Shown here piece after piece: positions 23,646-35,161 of a stretch of DNA of 64,000 bases. Source of the stretch: Crotophaga sulcirostris. Taxonomy: Eukaryota; Chordata; Aves; Cuculiformes; Crotophagidae. The translations under genes were made by a program, and so were the position numbers. A model generated the notes under the pieces. It did no database searches. It saw nothing but the letters and a program-made list of their open reading frames with translations, and had not been told where the DNA came from. The stretch spans positions 107,444 through 171,443 of the forward strand of contig VYZB01000748.1 of assembly GCA_013397455.1 (NCBI GenBank), read 5' to 3'. Position 1 is the stretch's first letter. Every line of letters starts with the position of its first letter.

Positions 23646-25061
23646 TCTTTTCCAATACCTTGAAAGGGACTCCTTTCATGAGCATAAACCTTCCTTGCAT
23701 TAACATGAACAAATGCTTCCTAATCCCCACTGGGTTTTGCCTCCCCATTGCTCCCGTTCAGACGTGTCTATTAACCTGGTTCCTGGAGCCCTGCAGGGAT
23801 GGGCTCTGCGTGGGTATCTCTGCCCAGCACCTTGCACACTGGCCGGGAGCTCTGCAGCCCAGCACAGCGTAAATCATCACAAACCTTGAGGGTTGTGCCA
23901 GAACCCCCTGCCAAAAGCAGACAAAGGCTGTGCCATCGCGCTGCAAAATCAATTTGGCGGCTCCCGGCTCTGTGTCGCTCCTCGGGAAAAGCATGGAGCG
24001 GGCACCCTGGGGAGCCCTGGTGGGGGTACCAAGCACCCTGGGGAGCCCTGATGAGGGTACCAAGGTGGGGCACCCCCTTTTTGGGTTGACATGAGCAGTG
24101 AGAGGGCTGGCTGGTGGAGGATGCACATCCCAACGTTCTGCTGGGCATCACAGCCAAAGTCGCCAAACCCCTTCATCCTTGCTAATGGAGAAAGGCAAGA
24201 AAAAGCCCGGGATTTGAGTTTGCATTTTATTTTTGCTTTTTTGGGGGAATATTGAGTAGGATTTCAGCCGTGATTAAAATGTGAAGTGTTTGGTAGGGCT
24301 GACTATAAACCTGGTGATGATGGATTGATTTCACTCCCAAACTTTTACATCCTGAGTCCTGCACCGTGCCGACAGCGAGCGCGGCCATGCAGGGAAGGTT
24401 TTATAGAGAATAAAGGCACAGACACTGCAAAATAAGGAGAGATGGGCTGGGATAAAACGAACCCTGCTCAATAGGAGAAGCAGGTGTTAACGTGTGTGTG
24501 CAAGAGCAGCTGCCAGGGGAGATTTGCTGCCATAAAAATGGGCACCAGCACCCTTTGGTCCCTTCCTGCCAGGCAGTTTTACACACACCCAAGGCTCAAT
24601 TCATCCCTGAAGTGGGGTGGGAAAGGGAAGGATCTCAGTGGATTAACCCAATAATAAGGATTTTTCATTTATTTACTTTTTCTCATTCTAAATAGCCAGA
24701 AGACTTGATCCCAATTCCCCTTTAAATGGACAAACCATAATATTGATAGTTTGCAACAGATACAAGACGAATTGAACTCCTCCATCAGACAGCAGAACCT
24801 CTTTTAGCAGGGGCTATATCGAAGCCATAAATTCCCAAAGACAGGATTGCTATGCAATAGCATAATACATCTTCTGGTCAATTTTTTATACATTATGTTT
24901 TGTCCTGCATTTTAGTAGAAATATTTATGGACTGGGAGATGTTCCTTGAAGAAGTATCGGCCCTAAGGGTCTCTCCCACTCACCATGCGTGGTGGCCTTG
25001 GATTATTTGCATGGATGCTGTGGGGATGTTCAGCTGCTGGGTGGGTGGAGGGGCTGAATTT
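23646..25061. other. Unique sequence with a 31-bp direct doublet
   Basis: Apart from the tandem doublet at 24002-24063 nothing is recognised. The portion 24700-24960 is AT-rich unique DNA, possibly conserved, with no ORF. Confidence 0.5.
24002..24063. repeat. 31-bp tandem doublet
   Basis: Two adjacent 31-bp units begin GCACCCTGGGGAGCCCTG and end GGGTACCAA, differing at two positions. A third, partial start (GGGGCACCC) follows. Confidence 0.9.
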
Positions 25062-25125
25062 TCATAGCATCATGGAATGTTTTTTGTTGGAAGGGACCTT
25101 AAAACCCACCCAGTTCAATCTGGGG
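25062..25125 (-). mobile_element. CR1 LINE, 3' tail scrap
   Basis: TCATAGCATCATGGAATG followed by TTGTTGGAAGGGACCTTAAA marks the terminal 60 bp of a minus-strand CR1, after which similarity ends. Decay of both octamers suggests an older insertion. Confidence 0.85.
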
Positions 25126-25939
25126 GGCTGATTCGGGTTCAGTATTCAGTATATTCAGTAAGGACTCTTGGAGCTCCTTTTCCCCAGTAAATAAATAGCT
25201 GTACGGCATGAGGCACCCCAGACACCAGCAAGTCCCTGCTCCTCCCCTGTGCAAGCACGGTAGGAGACTTTAAAACTCATTTTGCTACATTTTTCTGTGG
25301 ATTTCTTTCTCTGCCTTGAATGGGAAAAGCACCAAGGAAATGCACTTTAAATAGGTAAACAAAAAGAGGAATTCTCCCGAATCATAATTTCTTTTCATGT
25401 GGCTCTGCCTTGAGGCTTCTGGCTGGTAAAATTAAAGAAATACAATTAAACTGTAGCTGGCTCCCCAGTGCCTCTGTGCAAACTAAGGCAAAATACTCCT
25501 GGCACTCACAAAAAAAAAGCACTCAGGCCTCCAGAACTGAGCTGCTTTAATTTAAGCTTCTATTCACATCCCTGTCAGCAACCAGGAACCGCTCCCATCT
25601 GCTGCTACTCTATAGTCTTGCATGAAGTGAGCTGGCAAGTCTCACCTTCACTCCTCATGGGCAGGTGCCAGCACACTAAAAATACAGCCAGAAATGACCC
25701 TTTCCTTGGCAGGCTCCAGGAGGCCAGAAAGCTGCAGCAAGACAAGCCCTGGCAAGGAGCAGCGCTTGCTTTTTCGTGGTAATTTTGCCATTGGAGGCAC
25801 CTGGGTACCGGGTCATTTTTTTTGCCCCGTGCTATCTCTCCATCATGGTCAAGCTTTTCACTTAAAAGAATTGTCCCACCGCTCTTGGGGTGCCATGGGC
25901 TTGGCAGAGGAGATGCAGGGTCTGAATGGTCAGAGCTGT
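25126..25939. other. Unique sequence, no gene recognised
   Basis: A short ATTCAGTAT-type near-repeat occurs at 25141-25160. An A9 run lies near 25510. Nothing else is supported. Confidence 0.5.
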
Positions 25940-26355
25940 GCAGGACCTAGAGATGGGATGGAGAGGAAGAGTCGTATGAGGAGCAGCTGAAGTCACTTGG
26001 TCTCTTCAGCCTGGAGGAGACTGAGGGGAGACCTCACTGTGCTCTGCAGCTTCCTCACAAGGGGAGGAGGAGGAGTAGGTGCTGAGCTCTTCTCTCTGGA
26101 CCCAAGGGAAAGGCAGGAAGATGTGCTGGGAAGGTTTAGGTTAGACATTAGGAGAAGGTTCTTCACCCAGAGGGTGGTGGAGCACTGGAACAGCTCCCCA
26201 GGGAAGCAGTCACAGCCTGACAATATTGCAGAAGCATTTGGACAATGCCCTCAGACCCACAGTGTGAATGTTGGGGTTGTCCTGTGCAGGGACAGGAGCT
26301 GGACTCAGTGATGCTTGTGGGTTCCTTCCAACTCAGGACATTCTATGGTTCTTCG
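25940..26355 (+). mobile_element. CR1 LINE, 3' 415 bp (class C)
   Basis: Class C body motifs are present: GCAGCTGAAGTCACTTGGTC, GAGGGGAGACCTCACTGTG, GGTTCTTCACCCAGAGGG and CAGCCTGACAATATTGCAG. The tail reads CTTCCAACTCAGGACATTC. The closest relatives in the window are the copies at 41150 and 53370. The 5' boundary is fuzzy. Confidence 0.94.
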
Positions 26356-26994
26356 AAAATGAGCATCTCCATCTTACAGAATTTTCTGATCTATGACTTT
26401 ATGCCTTTTTTCCCCTTAAAAATTTCCGTTTTTTCCAGAAACAAAAGTAGATGGTGTACTGACCATCCTTGCAGTGAGCACTCTGCTCACCCAAAGCAGT
26501 GGAGACTTTTAGCCTCCTGATTTTGGGCCCCAGCCCATGGAGGTCCCCAAGTAACCAAGCGCTTGATGCGCTTTGTGTTCGTGCGTCGGAGCAAAACCAG
26601 ATAAGTCAGAGAGCAAGCAGCACGACTGGTCCCTGGGTGGACCAGCAAACAGGAATGCAAAAAGTCAGAGACAAGCAAAGAGCTTTGGAGCCCATTGCCC
26701 TGACTTCTGGGGAGGATTTTATCTCATTAAAACAAACGAGCAGATGACTATTGCCTGTGTCAGCAGGGGGACTGCGTTTCCCGATTACACTTTATAAACC
26801 CCAAGCTGTTGGCTGCCGCAGCAGATAAGTGAAGCTTTTAAGAGGAGGAGATCCAGTCTGGGGTTTGTACGTTTAATAGAGTTTGTGTGTGTGTGTGATA
26901 ACACGAGTGCCGAAACTGCACGCGAGGCTGCGGCTTCTGCAGTGCAGAAAGGAGGCAGCAGCCCCGCATCATCCCCTTCACGGAGCATCCTCAG
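26356..26994. other. Unique sequence with a short (TG)7
   Basis: A (TG)7 run lies at 26884-26897. No exon, RNA gene or additional transposon is recognised between the two plus-strand CR1 copies. Confidence 0.5.
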
Positions 26995-27460
26995 TTCAGT
27001 TTTGGGCTCCTCACTACAAGAAGGACATTGAGGAGCTGGAGTGTCCAGAGAAGGAAACAGAGCTGGGGAAGGGGTTGGAGAACAGGGGATCTGGGATTGT
27101 TTAGCCTGGAGAAGAGGAGGCTGAGGGGAGACCTCATTGCTCTCCGCAACTCTTGGGAAAGAAGGTTGTGGTGAGGGGGGTGTTGGTTTCTTCACCCAAG
27201 TAAGAAGTGACAGGAGGAGAGGAAATGGCCTCAAGTTACATCAAGGGAGGTTCAGATCGGCTATCAGGAACACATTTCTTCACCAAAAGGGTTCTCAGGC
27301 ACTGGCAAAGGCTGCCCAGGGAGGTGGCTGAGTCCCCCTCCCTGGAGGTGTTTAAAAGATGGGCAGACAAGGTGCTCAGGGATCTGGTTTAGTAATGGGC
27401 AGGTACGGTTGGACTTGATGACCTCAAGGGTCTTTTCCAACCAAACAATTCTATGATCTC
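26995..27460 (+). mobile_element. CR1 LINE, 3' 465 bp (class B')
   Basis: It starts within the end of ORF2 (TTCAGTTTTGGGCTCCTCAC), continues through AGCCTGGAGAAGAGGAGG, TCAAGTTACATCAAGGGAGG and CTGCCCAGGGAGGTGG, and ends TCTTTTCCAACCAAACAATT plus CTATGATC. It has the same subfamily and orientation as the copy at 28721. Confidence 0.95.
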
Positions 27461-28720
27461 CCAAGATTCCTGCCAGCTGCAGACCAGAGGGTGAAGGCAG
27501 GGCAAGAGGGGATCCCTTCTGTAGGGAAATCAAGAAGGTTGTGGAGTTTCCAGAGTCCCTCCAGCCACATCCAGCTTTTTTGCTGAAGCTGCCTTCAGGG
27601 CTCTGGATGTAATGGATGCACATAACATAAAGCACATCTTAATCAATGTGAGAGATTCTGCTTAAAACCCAATGATTTTGATCTGGAGCCTGACAACATG
27701 GTAATTTATATGCAGTGCAGCATAACCAAAGAGCTTGTTATGCAAACACAGACCACTGATTTGACAAATCTCCTGGAAACAGAATTAATGTCTGTATTCT
27801 GTGAAAAGATGCAATTTATTTTAATATTTTAAAGAGAGAAAATTATATATGCATGTATAAGTGTGTCTAAATAGAGCCAAACAGAAATAAACACATATGC
27901 ACATGCAGATATATATATTTACAAACACTTTGATACAGCCATGTGAATACACATGAACTGCAGGGACAAGGATGGATGCTTAGTGGATGCAGATCATTGT
28001 ATTTCGACTGGTGTCAATGGGATCACGTTGATTTACTTCAGCGGATCGTTAATTAGAGCTGTACTGATAACCTGGCTCTTCTAAACCCACAGAGATGCTG
28101 CTGTTACCCAGCACAGGACCTGGACCTTGCACACGCTCGCTGCGGACTTTGCGCCACTGTGTTAAACAAGAATTGGAAACGACCTCCTGATTATCCACAG
28201 CATCGCTTCCTCTGCTTTTTTTTTTTTTTATGGGTTGCAATAATATTAGTGTAATATTATTGTTGTCCTTTTTGCAAACTGTGCTTTATTTATGGAGCTG
28301 AGGTAGGAAACACAGGCTGCATAATTGAGGCTTTGATGGAACGAAACATATGTGAGAAATTTCTTAATTTGCTTTCAGACACACAACGTTCGCTACCCAG
28401 TCTCCTTATCTTCCCGTCTATTTGTCTTTCTCCATATGGACACATCCATTTATCTATCGCTCTTTTACTTCAGAGGCTCCTGATTCTCAGGATCTGATTG
28501 TTTCTGTTTATGGAGGATGCAGAAAAGCTGCTGAGAGCACAGACGGGCAGGAAAGAGCTGAGCATGGGAATGGCAAGGGGAGGAGGCTTGGAGGTGTGGG
28601 GAAGAGAGAATCACCTCCAGGAAATAAAAAAATAAAAAAAAAGAGAGGAGAAAAAGGACTGTGTGAAGTTTAAATAACCTTCTGACAGACCAGGATCTGT
28701 CAATACTGAAGCTAATGACA
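27461..28720. other. AT-rich unique sequence between two sister CR1 copies
   Basis: Positions 27640-27930 are AT-rich, with octamer-like (TTATGCAAAC) and TAAT motifs and an alternating purine-pyrimidine TATATATGCATGTATA stretch. A T14 tract lies at 28216-28229, followed by a perfect hairpin at 28238-28262. There is no coding signal. Confidence 0.5.
28238..28262. repeat. Perfect 11-bp inverted repeat (hairpin)
   Basis: Arms CAATAATATTA and TAATATTATTG pair perfectly around a 3-base GTG spacer, eight bases downstream of a T14 tract. There is no surrounding transposon or RNA gene signature; it is probably cruciform-prone AT-rich DNA. Confidence 0.8.
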
Positions 28721-29138
28721 CTGGAGCATGTCCAGAGGAGGACAACAAAGCTGGGGAAGGGGCTGGAGAACAAGTCTTATGAGGAATGGCTGAGGGACCT
28801 GGGGCTGTTTAGCCTGGAGAAGAGGAGGCTGAGACCCCATCGCTCTCTGCAGTTCCCTGAAAGGAGGTTGTGGTGAGGTGGGTGCTGGGCTCTTCTCCCA
28901 AGTAATGGCCTCAAGTTGCACCAGGGGAAGTTTAGGTTGGACATTGGAAAGATTTCTTCACTGAAAGGGTTCTCAGGCACTGGACCAGGCTGCCCAGGGC
29001 AGTGCTGGGATCACCATCCCTGGAGGTGTTTAAAAGATGAGTAGACAAGGTATTCAGGGAGATCATTTAGTAGTGGACAGGTACGGTTGGACTCAATGAT
29101 CTCAAAGGTCTTTTCCAACAAAACAGTTCCATGATCTC
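28721..29138 (+). mobile_element. CR1 LINE, 3' 420 bp (class B')
   Basis: The order is CTGGAGCATGTCCAGAGGAG, AGCCTGGAGAAGAGGAGG, GGTTGTGGTGAGGTGGG, CTCAGGCACTGGACCAGG and the tail TCTTTTCCAACAAAACAGTT. Compared with the 26995 copy it has small deletions, including about 20 bp after CCCAAGTA. The 5' limit is approximate. Confidence 0.94.
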
Positions 29139-30861
29139 TGTTCGTAAACTGTTCCTCCCATGGTAGAAGCAAACTAAGCAGCGTAGATCACTGCTGAGAA
29201 GTTCTCTACCATTTGCATATCTTTCATTAGTGCTGTTTGATTTTCATTAGATGTATAGGAGCCTTCTTGCTTTGGCAGGACCGGGTCAATCCCCACAGTC
29301 CCTCTCCAGCCCTGCGGCCGTGCCACAGGCACAGCCCCTGGATGCAGCTCGCCGCAACGCCTGTCGATATGGGAGCACTTCACTTTCTGCATCAGTAAAA
29401 GGGAATCAATGGCCTGGCATTGATCCCACCCCTCATGGCCTGAGCTCCATCTCCTCTTTCTCTTCAATTCTCCGACCTCATCCTTATTAATTAAACACAG
29501 GGCCCCCTCATGCTCCTACAAACCCCATCCTCCTCGCAAGGCGATGGATCGCCCATGGTACAGTCAGGCAAGGACACCAACCTACAGACACTGCTATCCA
29601 CGCATTGTGCAAGCAGGAGAGGCTGTAGGAAACTAATTAAGCATTCTGTCCTCCTTTTGCCTCAAAGATGCTATGCAAAACCAAAGCCTATTCAATGTTC
29701 AAGCAGAATCCTTATTAATTTTGTGATAGGAGAATAATTGCCTGGAAACCTCGTTTAAAGAATGGAAACAGAGGCTCTCTTCTTTCTCACTTAATTTGTA
29801 TTGACTTCTTTATTTTTATTTTTTGGGAGCTGACAACGTGGAGTGTAATTTTTCAATGCTTTAAAATGTGTGTTATGTCCCCACTTAAGGACTTGCTGTG
29901 AAGTGGGTTAGAATTGAGAAAAATGCACTGCCCTGAATGCAAGGAAAACCGTACCAATAATAATAATAATGCAAATGTAATGGCTGTCAGTGCACCAGGT
30001 GAAAATGTGGCTTCAAAAGGCGTGAGCTGATGGGAATCACCTTTCTAAGCGTGCGGAGCCGTTGTGTCGCACAAACACACAAGCACTCCCGCCGAGCCCT
30101 CTCCCCTGGGAGACCCAGCCATAAATCTCCCAGAACAGCACTTTCCTCGTAGGGGAATGAAAAAGTTGTTGGCTGGGAAGAGAGGCAGGGCAAGGAGAAT
30201 GCAACACATGACCCGGAACAGGAGGGCAAGAGGGATGGGGAGGCAGGGACCCAGCTCAGCATCTTTGCGGATGCTGCTCGCACCCCTGGTCCCATCTCTG
30301 CATCACGCAAATGCTCTCGCCCTCTCCATGTTCTCCATGCAGGAAGATTGGCAGTGACCTTTAAATGTCACTTCCAAATGCCAGCCCTATCTAAGTGGCT
30401 AGAAAATGCAGTGTTTATGCTAGATTATGGGGAATGATGGGCCTGAACTGCTCACCTCAAATGGGAGCAAGACAGGGATGCTGGAAAAAGCAAAGGGCCC
30501 CCTGGGCTCTACATGACCACCTTCTCATCCACCCACGATTGGAGAAATACAAATGGACCACCCCATTCCCTTGGAGGGCAGCTCCTTGCTGCTGGAGATG
30601 GCTTGTGTGCATCCAGGTGGGGTTTTCTTTCCCTTCCCTTGCACTTTCAGACAGTGTAGTAGCAAACCCTCGATCAACGTGGTAATGAGTTTCTGTGCGG
30701 GAGATCCAGCGTGGATAAGGGCTGGGCTCTACTGAGCCACTTTTCCTGCAATAGCAGGGGCATAATGTGGCCTTTATTGCAATCCCCAGCAGCTGGGGAC
30801 AGAAATAGGGGCTGCCCCAGCACCAGGGGGCTGTTGAGGCTGGGTTTCCACCACGCCAGAT
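29139..30861. other. Unique sequence with (AAT)5
   Basis: A perfect (AAT)5 lies at 29956-29970. Positions 29740-29900 are AT-rich. Open frames reach only 107 codons (29987-30310, minus) and are unrecognisable. Confidence 0.5.
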
Positions 30862-30950
30862 GTAGAATAATGGAATGGGTTGGGTTGGAAGGGACCTTAA
30901 ACCCCATCCAGTTCCAACCCCATGGACATGGACACTTTACACTAGGTCAG
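30862..30950 (-). mobile_element. CR1 LINE, 3' tail fragment (class A)
   Basis: The tail AGAATAATGGAATGGG, then TTGGGTTGGAAGGGACC and CATCCAGTTCCAACCCCATG, is followed by a degraded GGACACTTTACACTAGGTCA. The copy is truncated within 90 bp of its 3' terminus. Confidence 0.9.
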
Positions 30951-32479
30951 AATACTCTGTTTTCCTTTCTTCTTGATCACTTTTAATTAATTAAAATGAA
31001 TTAGCAAATCACAGCAGGATAAAAAAAAGCCTAATACTGTATTTCAAATGCATTGTGATGTTCTTGAACGTACGTCTCGAATAAGACCCAACCAGTTACT
31101 GGGGGAGAAAAATCATTCAGGACTTTGTTTTTAATTGATTTGAAGTTTGGGTGAATGAGCTGTTCCTGCAGTTTCCAGCTGATCCCCATTAAATCCTGTG
31201 TTTCCCCCTCCTGGCTGATCAGGCCAAAATAAACCTGGCACGCGGTGCTTTTATGCTGAAATGAAATAAAACCACTGGAGTCACTGCTGCAATCGCTGTT
31301 GCGCTGGAACCATCAGCGTTACCCGGAGTGAGATAGCTATCCAGAGGAAAGTGAGAGGCTTTGGCTACACAAATTGTATTTCCCTAGGCAGCAGATTAAT
31401 TAAAACTATCAAGTGTTCCCAGCTTTTTGAAATTAACTTTGAAAGTGTTCAGAGAAAAAAAAAAAAGAAAAAGTGGGAAATAAGGGAAAAAAAAAAGCCT
31501 GAACATTTTTTTTTTGTTCCTTTTCTTCTCCCTTGAGTGCAGAGAAAGTGAAGAAAAAGGCAGATTTTCCCCTAGACTGTTTGCAGAGCAGAAGTTGTGC
31601 CTGGCTCATGGGGAGACGGTCCTTAATTGTGATGCTAAAGTTGGGTTTACTTAAATATTTTACTTTATTTTACTTTAAATATCCCTTCTGTTAAATTCCT
31701 ATTTGGAGGCGTTGTTGGCTTCCTTTTTTTTTTCTGGGGGGAGGTGGCCCCTCTCCATCCCAGCCGGGTGGTGGGGACCAAGCTCTGGGCTCCAAGGTGT
31801 AACGGAGATCCTAGGCGAGCATCACTGGGATGCAGCAGACACCTGATATAGACAAAAGGAGATGAGTAAATAAGAAAAGAGAGGCAAAAAATACCCCCAC
31901 CCGACAACCTGTGCACAAGACATTGGGGTCTATCCTGAAGAATCATACTTGGCATGGGATGAAGAGGCTGCACCAAATATACAGGAGCCGGCGGGGGTGG
32001 CTGCGTGATCTAAGAGAGCAATCGGGAAGACGGTGCCTGGTTCCCGCAGGACTGAGGTTTATTTCTCAGCAGGTTCAGTGTGTGGTAGGTAAATTATGCT
32101 CAGCCATACTTCCTCGGGTCTTATTTCATGGCCCAGCGATGATTGTGCTACTGATCTTCCAAAGGGGGTTGTTCTGGGCTGGAGAGACCTTATAAATAAG
32201 GCCGTGGAAACCTTCCAGAGGAGACAATAGCTAAACACATCATATAGGCATCCTTGTCTTGTGACATATGGGGTAAAAACACAGCCAGAGAGCACGGGAA
32301 TAGGAACATTTCACTGTGCACCAGCTCCTCAGTGCTGGCAAAGAGGGGATGCTAAGCCAGGTGGGCAGAGCTCCACCAGGTTTAAAGCAAACTTTTACAG
32401 CAGTGCTGGACCCTTCTTCCTGCCAGTGCAGATCTAGGTTAGCACCAGGGGCTCGCTGGGGCTGATCCAGTTTTAATCA
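30951..32479. other. Unique sequence with A-rich tracts
   Basis: A- and T-homopolymer tracts are concentrated at 31450-31520 and 31720-31735. The 31860-32310 portion was examined as a possible LTR but shows no terminal repeats, primer site or poly-A signal arrangement. No gene is seen. Confidence 0.5.
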
Positions 32480-32622
32480 GGCAGCGACACCTCCCACTGG
32501 ATCAGCCCCTTTCAGCACTGGAGGCTGCTCTAAGGTCTCCCCACAGCCTTCTCTTCTCCACCCTGAACAACCCCAACTCTCTCAGCCTGTCCTTGTACAG
32601 GAGGTGCTCCAAACCTCATCAT
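32480..32622 (-). mobile_element. CR1 LINE with a large internal deletion (class A)
   Basis: GGCAGCGACACCTCCCACTG ends at GGATCAG, where sequence jumps directly to CCCCTTTCAGCACTGGAGG, which normally lies some 250 bp further along the element. It then continues normally to GTACAGGAGGTGCTCC. The 3'-terminal tail is also missing at the 32480 side. Both losses look like post-insertion deletions. Confidence 0.92.
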
Positions 32623-33689
32623 TTCTTTATTTTGGGACAGGAGAGCATCCCCTGCACGTGGCTGTCCCACACCCATGCCCCTGGCTGTGCCTCCAGCACT
32701 GCTGCCTGCACTCCCTGCCCCAAGGTCTCCTGCACCATCACACTCCTGCAGAACCTTCCCTTGTTTTGACACACGAACCGTTTCATGATCTTCAACAAAA
32801 CGTGCCGGGAGCGAAAGGAGCAGACCTGGGATCCCAAAGGGTCCTGGATCAAACCTAATTACTCTTCAAATGACTTCTAATCATCTCTCCTGCTCTGTTC
32901 CCCACAGCATCCCCTGCTCCGGCAGCCGTGGAGCTGAAAAGAGGAAACAAATGCAAACCAAATCATTAGGAAACAACAAACCCCAAATCTGCCCTGCCCG
33001 AGGAGCCTCAAAGCAGCTCAGGATTTCTGCGGGATGGCTTGGCCTGCCTTCTGCAGCTCAGCGGGGCTCTCACGGATCTTGGCTGCCTAGAGAGAGGCTT
33101 CCTCTTCCCCTCGCTGCCTCTGTGCCTTATCTTCAGGCTCAGATGAGCTGCTTTGGCTGCAAAGGAGTCACTAATCCTGCTTCATCCAGGATGGTGGGAG
33201 CAGAGGCAGCAGCTCCGAGGTTTCACCCTGATTTCTTCCGCCTCCTCAGCCCCTGCTGCCCCATCCCAGGCTTCCCCTTCATGCCAGCATCTCTCAGGGA
33301 CACCAGTACCCTCTATCTGAAGCTGCAGGGGAAGAGGATGGCATCAATCAGCTTGTAAAAAAGCTTCCCAGTTTGACCAGTGAAGGAACTGCACAGGTCT
33401 TGGAGGGGATCTGTCCTCCAGCTTGGTGACCACAGTCCTCGTGGTCCCTTGGGAAGCTTTGGCACACAGACTGACTGCAAATGCCTCCTGTTCCCAAGCT
33501 CTCCACTTCCATTAGTTCAAAAAAAAAACCACAAAAAAATCAATCAGGTGCTTTTTATATTTGCTATTTTTTTCCCCCTTCTGCAGCAAACATTTGCCAA
33601 ACACAAACATCCCATCCTGGCTGCTAGCACTGAGGCTGTTTTCTCCGTCCCAGATGGCTGGAGGGGCAAGTTGGATGTGGTGGAAGGGC

Positions 33690-33850
33690 TGAGGGATGGA
33701 ACTAGGATGGGACTGGGATGGCATGGGACCAGGATGGGATGGTGATGGGGCTGGGATGGCACAGGACTGGGATGGAAGAGTGATGGGGCTGGGATGGCAC
33801 AGGACTGAGATGGAAGAGCGATGGGGCTGGGATGGCACGACACTGGGTAG
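33690..33850. repeat. 38-bp minisatellite
   Basis: Two full 38-bp units (33742-33779 and 33780-33817) start GTGATGGGGCTGGGATGG and differ at one position. A third, shortened unit (33818-33847) follows, and more degenerate GGGATGG-type units precede at 33690-33741. G-runs recur on the plus strand every 5-15 bp. Confidence 0.9.
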
Positions 33851-33889
33851 AGCCTGCGATGACGCAGCGGGGACCGCGTTGATTAACAC

Positions 33890-34060
33890 CACAATGTGAG
33901 ATGTAAAACATAACATTAACACAAAACCTGCTTGAGCGTATTCTCTCGATTACCTCGGAATTATAATTACACTGGCCCTTAATATCCCCACATCCGAGTA
34001 ATTACAGCTGGCTTACCAGCCTCCAGCCGCGATCTGATATTAACTTTTAATCACCTCGCC
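33890..34060. promoter_or_regulatory. AT-rich candidate conserved non-coding element
   Basis: Sites such as GATTAAC, AATTATAATTAC, GAGTAATTACAGC and CTTTTAATCACC cluster in unique, ORF-poor sequence next to the minisatellite. A homeodomain-type enhancer is possible; only composition supports it. Confidence 0.22.
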
Positions 34061-35137
34061 TTTGTGCTGGGGAAGGGATGGCCGCGGCGAGCTGGTTGTG
34101 TTAGGGACACTGCAGCAGCATCCCAAACACAACGAGGGACAGGGATGCAGGGAAGGGGTCAGATCCTGCATCCCTTCCAGGAGAGCTTTTGGTGGTCAAG
34201 AGTAGCGATGTCCTGCTTTAAGTGAGGTCCCCATGCATCCCTTTCTTTCTTGGGCTCCATCACCACATCCTGGGCATCACCACTACCTCTCTCCCAGCCC
34301 CAAACCATCCCAGGGGAAAGTGCCTGAATCCCAGCAGCTGAGTGGAGGTTAAAGCCAAGATCACCACCATTGCCCACCTGCCAGGGGGAACAGTGGGAAC
34401 ACAGGCACCCAGCTGCAAACAGCATCGGGATTACAGGGAAAAGATAAGAGTAGCAGTAGGGATGGGCAAAGAAAAGAGTGGAAAAAGGAAAAATAGAAAA
34501 AAAAAACCCCTCAGATAGGATAAAGTATTTTCCCTAGAGGACCAATTTCAAAGACAATTTTAATTAACTGTGTGTTTCACTGGAGCCTGGCAGCAGAATT
34601 ATTGTATGTTAAATAAATAGCAGTTGATTATTAAGAACATATTTACCGAGCCTGAAGTACCACGGGTCACAGATGTTGGCTCTAGTTGTGTCAGAGTAAT
34701 CAGTTTTTCACTTTACACCCTCTGTTGTTGCAGAGAAAAGGAGCAAATCTGGGGAGCAGAGGCATTCCTGACCCTGGAAAATCTGCTTCCTGAGGGAGGG
34801 TGACCATAAGGTACAGGGATGGAAAAGGTTTCCTTTCTCCCTTTCCCCTACCACCGCTGCCATAAGGAAAATGCACCTTTGCTGCGCGTATTTATCGGCG
34901 CTGTAATAAATGAAGGTCCGAGCCTTTTCCCCGATGATTGATGGACACGGGGATTAGTTGAAGCACGAGGGGAAGCTAAGTGGTCTGGCTCGGACCACAG
35001 CACATTCATCAAGTCGACAGGCGGAGCACGGGTCTTCTCCTGCCTTTGCTGGGAACCTTGGCTTTTTTGAACTAAAAAAGAGCGCTTCGGGTTTTATTAG
35101 AGTAAATATAAATATCCGAACTAGTGCTCGTCTCCAT

Positions 35138-35161
35138 CCAAGTTAACAAGAGTTAACTTGG
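35138..35161. repeat. Perfect 10-bp inverted repeat containing GTTAAC
   Basis: CCAAGTTAAC and GTTAACTTGG pair perfectly around a 4-base AAGA spacer. Each arm contains GTTAAC, the half-site core of HNF1-type homeodomain proteins, though the spacing is not the HNF1 consensus. Confidence 0.75.

Noticed and set aside
31860..32310. Possible solo LTR
   Set aside because: No TG...CA termini with target duplications, no polyadenylation arrangement and no second copy in the window.
33742..33847. CRISPR-like spaced repeats
   Set aside because: Units are contiguous and G-rich with no unique spacers, and the genome is that of a vertebrate.
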